Of a DNA stretch of 64,000 bases, positions 39,101-51,476 are shown piece by piece (positions within the stretch are counted from its first letter, which is position 1; each line of letters starts with the position of its first letter). Origin of the DNA: Halisarca cf. caerulea (lineage: Eukaryota; Porifera; Demospongiae; Chondrillida; Halisarcidae); assembly GCA_963170055.1 (NCBI GenBank), contig CAUJGJ010000185.1, positions 2,527,775 to 2,591,774 of the forward strand. The letters run 5' to 3'. Made by a program: the position numbers and the translations under genes. The notes under the pieces are model-generated. The model did no database searches and was not told where the DNA came from. It worked only from the letters and a program-made list of their open reading frames with translations.

Positions 39101-41101
39101 CCGAGATGCTGGTGTGAGTACTCGGGATGATGACAAACTGGTGATGGTGTCTCTCTTCGAAGGAGGTAACAGATACTTGTCCGCGAGGATTCTTCCCACA
39201 CTTATTGGGAGGTCTCTTTCTTTTAGCTTGAATTCACCTTACGATGCACTTGTCCTACAGTCCACATTACGTGACCATCCCAGTCTTGAGGAGCTTGTAT
39301 TGTGGGGCAGTGGATCACATCCAATAGGAGTGGAAAGCCTTACAAGTTCCATATCACAGCATCAAAGTCTGAGAAAGCTGTCACTGTCTTCTCTCCACCA
39401 AAGTGGTGCGTTGTGTGTGGTTGTGATAACTATGTACTATTCACTGCATGTTTTGTATAGTTTCTTTTTCACGTCACCTGTGCATGCTTACATGCTTGCA
39501 TCTAAAGGAGTAATGTACAAGGCTGGTGCAACCAGTAGAGCTAGTGCAACTGTGCATGACCATAACACTTTTTGTCACTGCAAATATATATACGTCGTTA
39601 TTTTAATGCCAACTTTAGCGAATGATTCTGTTTTAACTTGTGAAGTCCCCCAGAGTTGCCATGTTGATATTGTATACAGTCCAGATTGTGGAAGGCATGC
39701 ATATGTGCATAAAATTATCAATTTTTCTTAGACTGTAATATTTCATGAAGTATTTTGTCAATACGTTGAGAAGCATAATGTGTGACATGCCCAAACTGAC
39801 ATGATTCCTAACATGACGTACTACTCGTACTGAGCTTGCTCTCACCCTACTGTAACATACCATGCACCTGCTTAGATTCCTATTATGATATAGTTTTTAT
39901 ACATAGAAATCTAATTGTTTGCCTTATTGTGAAAACTGATGTGAAGCAAAAGTATCCTGTTATGCAGTGTTGTAAATGTGCTACTGCATGTGCTTTGTGG
40001 AGATAATATTGTCGCTGTCTACACCCCCTACATGCACTCTTAGTGCTAGTGCCCAGGATCCCAGAGAGTAACCACTATATAGTGGTGCCAGCTCTTCCCC
40101 TCACCTTACCCATGCACCTACATTACCCATTACATGTATGGGTTACTAGCCAGGGGCGTATCTAGCCAGAAGAAAAAGAAGGGGGTTACGCGAAGGCCAT
40201 AACCATGGGCACACTCTGTACAAAAAAATTAATGGTATCCTAGACACATTGTGCTATATGTAGCCATTATAGCATGTCAATGGTGTCAAGACTGCATGTG
40301 GCAGGCACGGGAGCATCACTGGTCAAGTAAGCATAATAGTAATACGTACATGTGTCAGACAAGCTAAAAATGACTATAAAGAAACACAACTTAAAGAATG
40401 CATTAATTTCACAGCATTTGTTGTTATGTGGTCTGCAGAACCATGTATGCAGGACTGCAGGTGCATGCAGGTGACATTAAGTATTGGAGTAAGGATTAAT
40501 TGCATCATTAATTAGAACACTGCAGCTGGTTGCTTCAGATTGATGAAGGGGGTTTTCTTGCAACCTGCAGGAAACAATGATAGCTACTCCCATGCAAGCC
40601 CAGTTGGCCTTCCCTTTAGCCTCCTAGCCAAGTATATATTTTATATGTTCAATTTATTACCTCAGGACTGGTTGTATATATGCCTACCAAGTCTGTGTTT
40701 TAACAACCATTTCATACCCTTCCTATCCCTTGTTCTGTCTTGGCTTGAGATTGTCTGGTTGTGTCTATTTTCGAAATCCCTCAGATTTTAAAGAGTTTGG
40801 TAGAAATTTGAAAGTTTGCCATAATTTGAAGTCCATTGTCTTCAGGGATGCACCTGTGAATACAGTACTAGCTGTAGTTGCTAGTGGAATCGAGGAAATG
40901 GAGCTGGTGTTTTTCTATCATGAGGTGAGCTTTCTCTACATACATGTTAACTGTTATAATATAGATATTATGCCACGTTTATGTACTTCCTGTCATGAGT
41001 GATGGAGCCAATTCTATGATGTGTACATAGTTCATGTAACAGTTGATGTATGTATGTGCATAGCATTGCACACACACGCACAAACACACAGACTAATGCA
41101 T

Positions 41102-41176
<75 letters not shown>

Positions 41177-41184
41177 CACACACA

Positions 41185-41265
<81 letters not shown>

Positions 41266-41270
41266 GCACA

Positions 41271-41337
<67 letters not shown>

Positions 41338-41493
41338 ACACAGCATTTCATTCTCAGTCAGAGATTCACAGTATGCCGGGAGCAGTTGTATACTGGGAGA
41401 GAGGAGGGACTACATTGATCGATACAATTTCTTCCTTCAATGTATGTATATGGATATAATAATTATGAAATGCTGGTGAGGAGTATACGTAGG

Positions 41494-41534
<41 letters not shown>

Positions 41535-43359
41535 CCGTTTCCGGGGTAACCACGCTAATTTAAATCCCGTAACCGGGGTATAACTGCAACAAGAGCACAC
41601 TTGGCTTCCTATTGCAGTTATACCGCAGCCCATATTATAGGGAAAGGGTAATTATAGACACAATAGTCAGTCATTACAATAACAAACTAACACATTGTAT
41701 GGCTTCATTTGGCCCATACATCGATCAAGGTCGAGGATAGTACTGTTGCTTGAATTTATAAATTTACTAAAAAAATAGCCAGTAGCCGAAAACATATCGT
41801 TGTGAAAACTTGCCGCTTTTCAAATTCTTCGAAGCTAGTGTGAAAACTTTGCACTTTGATTATTCACAAGTGTACTACTGTCCTTGTAATGACTTCTAGC
41901 AGCATGAGAGGAGTTCAGATTCTTGTGATGTAGAGATTCTCAGCTAAATATTGGCGAGTTGATTCTCTACAAATAGAAGCCCTGGGCGGGGTATATATAA
42001 TAGTTATACAATGGCATTAAATTTTGCGGAGTATGGATTATACATGCACGAGACCTGAGTCTGGTATACTTTGCAAATTGCCATTGTATAACTATTGCAT
42101 GTTATACATATGTTTTAGTTATATTCCAGTACAAGCATGATATCAGGGTTATCACCCAAGAGCGAGGTGAAGCCGAGGTCGCAAGCGATAACCTGGATAT
42201 CACATGAGTGTAATAGGATATAACTAAATCTATCCCATACAAAGTGATTTTCATTTTGTAGACTTGATTAATTGGCACTTAATAACTATTATTAACACCC
42301 TTATGCTAGTAGTCATTACCCGGGTGATAACTACCATACATGCCCGGTTTTCTCTTTGATCTCTCACAAACTTGGATAAAAATATAATACAGTAATATGT
42401 ACATAATATAGTATTTTATACGTACATAATATTATATATATATATATATGTTATGGGTATAACCTGGATATCATACAAGTGAACCGCGGGATATAACTGA
42501 CTTCAATTCCATGCAAATTGATTTTCAATTTGTAGACTTGATTGGCAATATATGATTTCGTAAACACCAAATTGACTCTATTAACATCCTGGTAGTTATT
42601 ACCCGGGTGATAACTACGTACCATACATCCCCAGTTTTTCCTTTAAATTGATCTTTCACTAACTGGGATAGAAATATATATTATAAACATGTTCTGAAGT
42701 ATATAAACGTGAAAAGTCTGATTTAAACTCACCAAACATTAATGTTCTTGACCACAAACATGCAACGTACCACAAACAACAAACAGTGACTTTTTCACAA
42801 ATTCGTGATAATAATCAGCAGCCGAAATTGCTAAATCACAAATTTGTGAAAGCTGAAAATCACAAATTTGTGAAATCCTCTTTGAGTTTGCTGGTGATAG
42901 GGCAATAACCTGTGAATTATCATGCACTTGTGAGAAAACAAGCTAAAATGAAAATTGTTATTGGCCCAACGTTTGCAAAGTTTTGATAACATTCTTTTGC
43001 TTTTCAACATACCTCGCTAAAAACAAGGCTGCATAACAATATGCTTGTTTACAACAATCCATGCAGATTTGTTATGAAAACAGAATAAAAGTTAGCAATT
43101 TTGGCTACAAGCCAAATCAGAATTTTCACATTTACTTCAGAACATGTTTATAGTATATTATATTATATGCCTCCCTTAAATTACGTGAGCCTCTGTCTGA
43201 CTGGGAATGCTGTGTGTGTATGTGTGTGCATGCATGTGTGCATGCGTGTGTACATGCATGCATGTGTGTGTGTTTGGGTTGTAGGTGTGTGTGCATGCAT
43301 GGGATGGTGTGCACTAGTATACATGCATGTGTGTGTCTGTATGCATGAGTGTGTGCGTT

Positions 43360-43390
<31 letters not shown>

Positions 43391-43403
43391 TTGTGTGTGT
43401 GTT

Positions 43404-43474
<71 letters not shown>

Positions 43475-46400
43475 ACGAGTGCGCATACATGCAATGTTTG
43501 TAGCAACTACTGTAATGGTTTCAATACACGAAGTTGCTGTGATTTGAAGCAGTCAAGTGAGCACACCCAGATGAGCAGATAGTACACAGACCTGTAGTTA
43601 CATTGCCTGTTCAGCATTAACTGGTAGTGAATGAGAGCAGATATTGATAAGAGTTAAGGAGGCGGGTGCACCTGATTATGTCAGCTGTAATATTCATGAG
43701 GCGATGATGATATTGTTGTCCATGGAGTTCTTATCGTCATACACAGAAAAGGGAGCGGTAAACCACCATTATGTGGCATCTTGTCCGGCAACATACCGTA
43801 TACTGCTACTGGCGTCGTTCTGTCTAATAAAATGAGCGGTAGGGCTTTATTTGGCGTCATTCTGTCTGCAAAAAGAGCGGCAAAATGGTACGAAAGTAGT
43901 GTAACAAGCTAGCCTGTCTCCGCAAGCGCCCTATGGGCGAGAAGAGGCGGAGACGGTCTAGCTCACATAGAGATTAGTTCACACCTCGAACTGGGGCTAG
44001 CTTAGTCAAAATTTTTAAAGTTCGGACTACGCAAGACCATGCAAGGCACTCATGATCTCTGGCCAATCAGATGGGTGCTAGATTGTTACTAGCTAGGGAA
44101 GTGTAGATGTAGATTGCTCGTAGGGTGGGAATGGATTTTCTGTCAATCTTGTGGAATTGCTTTGTCGGAAGACCAGACTGCTGCCATCAGGAGTGTCACT
44201 TCACGGTGGGACACCATCGTTTGTCTTCCTACTGGTCATGGGAAATCCATCATTTTTGAGCTGCTTCCGTGGTGCTACTCCTGTTCTTGTGCGATTGTGC
44301 TCATTGTATAACTCCTTCTGTCTATTATGACCAAGCTGGTTGCTGATCTCACACAGCAGCATCTTTGTGCGGTGCAACTAAGTGCTGGCATGTCTTTGGA
44401 GGCCCAGTCTTCTGTGGAGAAAGGAGAGACTCGGACAACATACATTTTCACTACTATAATAGTCCCAAAATGCTGCAGGAAAGGAGATGGAGGCACCTCT
44501 TCCTGAAAGATCACTACCAGAAAAATATGTGAGCTGTTTTTATTGATGAAGCACACTGTGTGGAAGTCTGGGGAGGTGGAAAACATCCGTTCCAAAAGTG
44601 TTACAGCCTTCTTGGAGATCTTCGCTCTTTTTCCCTCCTCACAGCCACTATACTACCACCATGACAAGACGGGTACAACTGGAAGCTTCCATGGAAGCAG
44701 CAGCAAAAGAAGAAAAAGAGATCGAATGCTATTATCAACAACAACTACCACCAGGAGGTACCAGCTATTCGTGTTGTAGTAGATGGGTGATAGTCAAAAC
44801 GATCGCACAAACACTCGTACAACGCAAAAAGTGGTGTGGTCATCATCTTTGGACATCACACTAGAAAGCTGCTATTTTTAGGGGTATGAAAGGATTAAGT
44901 TCTGCTCAGTCTGTACAATTGCCAAAAACAGAGAGAGCTAAATTCTAAACCACAAATGCTACAGAAACTGGAGTGGCAGCTCTACTAGCATGGAGAGTGA
45001 TATTATCACTGAAGGTTTTCGGCAGTCAAAAGCAATGTATGGTCTGCGATACATGTCTGTGATTGGAGATGGTGATAGCTCTGTTATGGCCAACATCCAA
45101 GCATGTGTACCGTATGGGATTTATGTTGAGAAGATAAAGTGCGCCAATCATGCCTGCAAGGCTTACAGGAGTAGATTGGAGTCCTTGGCCAAAGACAATT
45201 CCCAATACTGCATGAGGTAAAGGAGGACTTACACAGAAGAACATCCAACGTCTCACTATTGGAGCAAGAATGGCTGCATGCACTGCATGCAAAACTGGCA
45301 ATGTGCAGCAACTCCATGAGGACCTCTGCAATGGTCCTTATCATGGCTTTGGGACCACTGAAAATGCAACTCCAAGTTTTGCATGCACATTAGTGTAGCG
45401 GCATCCAGTTCACCACAGCAAACTACAGTCGACTCCTGATATAAAGAACCAAGAAATCCACAAGGATTTGTTCTTTATAATAGAAGTTCTTTATAAAAGA
45501 AGTGTATGTTAAGGTATTACAGAGTATAAATATTACAGTGTTATTATGTATTATAACATAATTATGACATAATTCACACTGATGGTCATAGTGGAGCTCA
45601 AATTTTAGTTTCTTGAATGCTTTTCTTCACTACTCTGTACACTTTAACGCCTTCAAGAACACAGAATCCACTTCAAATCCCATTTAAAAGTCACTGGCAG
45701 CAGTGACGAGTTCTTTATAACAGGAGTTTGTTTGTTATAACAGAACAAAAATGTATGCACACAAACTTGGACCCAGCAAATTGTTCTTTATAATGCTTTT
45801 CTTCACTACTCTGTACACTTTAACGCCTTCAAGAACACAGAATCCACTTCAAATCCCATTTAAAAGTCACTGGCAGCAGTGACGAGTTCTTTATAACAGG
45901 AGTTTGTTTGTTATAACAGAACAAAAATGTATGCACACAAACTTGGACCCAGCAAATTGTTCTTTATAAGCAGAAGTTCTTTATAACAGGGTTCTTTATA
46001 AGTGGAGTCCACTGTATAAATGAAGACCCGCTAATGTCCACCCCCACATCAGAATCTGATGTACTGTAAAGACATCATAGCAGATTCTGAAGAAAATGAT
46101 GGAACAAGTTATGCTGATGAATGTGATGCACAACAAGGAGGAAGTGCAGCAATTTCACAACTACGTATACCTCCTGGATTGCTCAACAAAGTACTTCCTT
46201 GGGGAGACCGCATTGTGATGCTAGCATCAAAGCTCATTTCAAGTGAGACCAGTAATTTGGCTGAATGATAAATGTCTGTATGCTGCAAGTTTGATGGTGG
46301 GAAGCAGTACAACTGCAGGATACAAGCTGGATCATTTCAACATAGATGTGATGCTGCGCATGCGGGTCTAGAAGTACAGAATGGCCTAGAGTGGCCCCTT

Positions 46401-49400
46401 CAGTTTTGGCAACAAACAACAGGATCTGACCCTGGTACAGTCATGACAAGCTACATGAAATCAAAAGAGGAAAAACTGAATAACAACCGATTTGGTCTCA
46501 GTGATGACCTGACAGTTGCTATCATTGTCCATTGCATAGACATCAGTTTTACTCTTGATTGTCATCTGCATGCTTAACCTAGCTTCTAAATTGAATGTGG
46601 GATATTGCAGACTAAATGTTGAGCTGATACTGCAGTGCACAGAGTTTGAGTTTCTGTTATAATTATAATATACTCTTTATAGTGCTAGTATCATTATGGT
46701 ACATGTGTCTGATCCTTTAAATTCCACTGGCAGTGAGAAATCACATTCTCCTTCTGAATCACTGAAATGTTGGTTTGTTCATGTATTTCTGTTACAGTAA
46801 TTTTTGTCATTTATTAATTAATTTACTTTCCTTTCGGAGGCATTAAATTTTGACAAATTGTGTTACTTTTGGTTCTGCATAGGAACTTCAAACTGGGTAT
46901 AAACATGACGAATGGAGAGATATTCAACATGCTTTGGATGCAAGTTGTTCTCTGATGTCATTTCACATTAACTTTTACAGTAGTGAGACATACCCATCCT
47001 CTTTTTTTATTGAGCATCTTTCCCTAAACAAGACACTTGTTAATCTCAGCATTTGCATATTCTTGACTCCTGACAAATTTTCTGGTGAGTCAAGAGGACA
47101 AGTTGCTTGTTTGCTGTGTGCAATACTTCACTTAGTGTCAGTGTAGCAATGTACAGTCACTATTGAGTCACAAGCAAGTACATATTTACTGATGCACAAT
47201 CACAGCAAGCAAGCATGCAATCATTTATGTAGCACCAAGATCATCATACTGCTAGACTAAGTGGTATATTAACCCAATCATAGGACTACCACTAAACTGT
47301 CTGAGATCTCTGTTGGTACCTCGTGAAAAGTGTCATGTGATGATACGACTGACTCGTCAACAGTGGTGTGCTGTTCTATCAGGGTTGAAGGAGGCCAAAG
47401 CATTGAAGGAACTGAATGTTGACTTGATGGTTAGCCAGCACTGACAGTACTACCTGTTATGGCCTTTGGACATCAGTGAATTGTGCACTATGTACATCTC
47501 TTTTGCAATAGCTCTCTGCCTCCAGTCATGTTTATGAAGAGGGTAATTCTCAGATCCTTTCTACTTCAAGTTGTGAGTTAGAAGAATTGGTAGCTACCAG
47601 TGAACAGCTTGTGAAAGTTGATGTTGCATACGATGAGAAGGTGTGGATAGCCCCTGAGGAGTACTGAGCCTCATCCCATCTTAAAGCTTGTGTCTGCGTG
47701 ATTTATTCTTTTCCAGTTGTCAGATCTCATGTTGGCAATAGTGAAAGGAGTAGCTAGGAACCAGAATGTATCTCAACTGGGGATTAGATATGATGATTGG
47801 GTAAGTACATGATTGTCTTGCGGTGCATTAATTTGTGTCTGTTGTTTAGCTGTGCTGGTCAACCAGTGTATGTGTCTGTTATACCGAGTCTCAGATAAAT
47901 CACATTTTCACATTGTGTGTACATGTATATGTACAGTACACAACCTGCCTGATGTGTACATGTATATTATATGTATGCTAATTTTGTATAATATGCTCAT
48001 TATTAAGTACATGATTGTGTATATATACTGTATATATGCTCTCAAATTTATGTGGGATGAAACATTTACAGATCAACAATTTTCTCAATTATCACAGTTT
48101 TTATTTTCAAGAAACCCCCTATAATCCTACCTTTATTTAGCCTTATATTGATACAAACTTTGGTTTATTTGTGCATGGGTGAAAACCATTAGAGAAGAGA
48201 GTAAAGGCATTGCAGTGATTCTCGATGGCACCTGTTCTTTAGACAGCCATTTTGGTCATTCCACAAGAGCTTAACCTAAATTTTCGCAGGCTTAAAATGT
48301 TAATTTGCAGATGGCTTCCAATCCGCAAAAACCATGAATATTTCATCCCATGAAAATTTAAGCACAAACGGTATTATCATTATAAGTTTGTATTCTGTTT
48401 GTTCATTTTGAGATTACCCTGAACACATACACTCCTCATACTTAGTATTGTCTATGCACTTACAGGATGATTCAAAAGGTATCATTCCCTCTTTGGTGGA
48501 GACTCTGGCACATGCACATCATATATCTCACTTGACATGGAGGAGTAGGTTTCTATCCCTTGCTGAGATGCTAGGTGAGGTTGAAATATGAAGTATGTTT
48601 TCATGGAAATGTTGTGCACACTACTTTTTACATAGCATTCCCTGCCTAGTCTCATGTAGCCAGACCACAATACCGCCTCTCTATTCGGGGACTACTTCAC
48701 CGACCAGTGACATAGTCCCCGAATAAAGGAGGCGATATTGCCATCTGGCTACGCGAGACTACTCCCTGCCAGCTGATCATCAACCATCCTCAAGAACTGG
48801 AGTAGTGTTACCAGCATGTAGAAAAGTCCAAGAGGCAAACAGCAGCACATTGCATGTACTATCCTTTGTATGTACACATGTATGATATGTCAGATGAATA
48901 ACTGAACACTTTTTCCCCACTTCTTTTCCCTAACAATGTTCAACTTGACGATGTTCTCAGCAAATTGGCCCGGTGCATGACATGCACATAGTATAAAGGA
49001 CGAACATGTCCATTAGCCAGAAAGCCTGAAGTGCATGCAGCATGCACTTCAGGCTTTCTTTCAGAATAATGATGAAGACAATGGCGAAGTACGTATAGTG
49101 ATGTACGTAATGGGAGGCAGATGTGTAAGTGGAATGATAGTGGTATAAACTAGGGGGGGGGGGTAGGGAAATTTTTAGTTTTCACGTATAATAATGTGAT
49201 AAATGTGGCTATTTTATGCCACTCAACTGTTTTTGAATACAGTATACACAGATCAGTCTGTTGCAATTGTGCATGTGTGTTATAGTTAGGATGAAATTTC
49301 AAGGGAAGGATACCCCCTGTGTCCCTCTCCCTCCAAAAGAAACCCTGCACATATCCGAATATGCACATGCAAGACTACCTACGTATACGTACACAAATAA

Positions 49401-51224
49401 ATCCAGGCATGAATGCTCATGCCATGCTGTTGGAGCAAAGCTAAACTATGTACAATGTACATACATTTACAGCATTTGGTTTTCAATGTAGAACTGATAA
49501 AATTTGACACAATGCATTCAATGTAATAATTTGCTAAATAAACATACCAGTGGACTCAAGATTGATTAATACAAGCTCTTCTTATAATGATATAAGTATT
49601 AATCATTTTTGGCAAATTCTACCTTTTATAATTGGTTTTCTGATCAATTCATGACAGTGTTCATTCACAAACATAAAGGCTGCATAATTTTATTGGGAGG
49701 GAGGGACATACCCAGGGTCCCCTAGTCTCGTGAGCCAGACCCTACGTCGCTAATCCCTTCATATGGAGAGGCACCCCTTCGTATGAAGGGATTAGCGACG
49801 TAGGGTCTGGCTCGCAAGACTAGGGTCCCTCCCAGGTAAAATCCTGATAACTGAACATTTATTTCATCTGCTTATCCCTCAACAATTTTGACTGTGTTCT
49901 CAGCAAATTGGTGACATGCACATAGTGTGAAGAAGGACCATGTCTACTGAAAGCAATACATGTGTACTTGATTCCTTGAATTGTAGTTGCCCATTTGACA
50001 GCTTGGGTGGGGGCACCACAACAAACAGGATCTGAGGGGAAATTTAGGGGTGACCAGGAGGTGGAGTACACCATGCCTGCTCACCCCCTTCAATGCTGCC
50101 AAGCAGACTCTTACATGTATGAGGTTTGAGAGTAGTCAGTATTCTTGAGGTCTGTGTTGTTGCTGACTGACTGAAGGAGTCATGTGTGCTGTAACGTGCA
50201 GTGGTTGTCAAGTAGTTCATCATCATCTGTCTACTGTTGTCAGAGGTTGCCAGTGTGTACAGGTATCACAAATCCTCATCTACAAGGACTGTTGACATGG
50301 AGTGTTTATATGTTGTGTGTATGAAGTCTGTGTTTGTGTATATAACAGTGTATTGACTGCTTTTTTTTAATTGACCAGACATTCACACTTGCTTGCAGTG
50401 TTATGCAATACTTCCTGTTACCATGGCAATGTATCCACTGGTACTGTAGTGTTTGCTTCCTCTCTGGACAGGTCCAAACTGGTACCAACTAGTGATTGAT
50501 GGTCTGATGTGTAGACATGTGTGTCACCTTGAGCTGAGGCTGTCTGTAGCTGAGTGTGGAGAGATTCTAAGTAGAGTACATCAAGCTGAGCAATTGGAAG
50601 AGTTCAGTTTAGACATACAGGTGAGTATATCGTATACTGTGCTATAAAAGGATTTGGGTTAGTTGTATTTATTGACAGCTTGTACTCAGGTCAGTGTATT
50701 ATGGATCGGTGACTTGATTACTTTAGGTCAAGTACAAAACTGACATATGACATTGTCGGTTTCATGTAATTATGTGTAGGTATATATATTTATACATGTA
50801 TTGTCCACACTCATCCTCACACCAGCACCACACCAGGTTTCCCTTAGGCTAGAAGAAGGAGGGGATGTGTAGATATCCCCAGTGCTATTACATTGCTATA
50901 CCTTAGGCATGGTGTGTGGTGGTTTCTACCACTTCCTTTGAGATTGCATGTGTTTTAATTTCTTAACAATGTACCTAATGTGTGTAGTGTAAACCATCTT
51001 TGCATAGGAAATGGCTATCCTAGACAGACATAAAACTGGTATGATACCCACACAATTATGTGTGTTAACCCAGTTCCACCTTCCCTACTTCCAACAAACA
51101 TAGACCTTACCATGTATACATTTTTGGGCCGCCAAAGGTGCTTGGCCAGCCTCTATAGTATTTTTACTTTCACCAGAAGTGTCCGGAACGATGTCTATAT
51201 ATATAGATAGATAGATAGATAGAT

Positions 51225-51283
<59 letters not shown>

Positions 51284-51387
51284 TAGATATAGATAGATAG
51301 ATAGATAGATAGATGGACAGATAGATAGATATAGATATATAGATATATAGATATAGATATAGATATAGATACAGATATGTGTGTGTG

Positions 51388-51476
<89 letters not shown>

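Noticed and set aside
39406..39731. C-terminal extension of the gene B NACHT frame to 39731
   Set aside because: Gene A shares the donor at this point but diverges beyond it; the tail has AT-rich intron composition.
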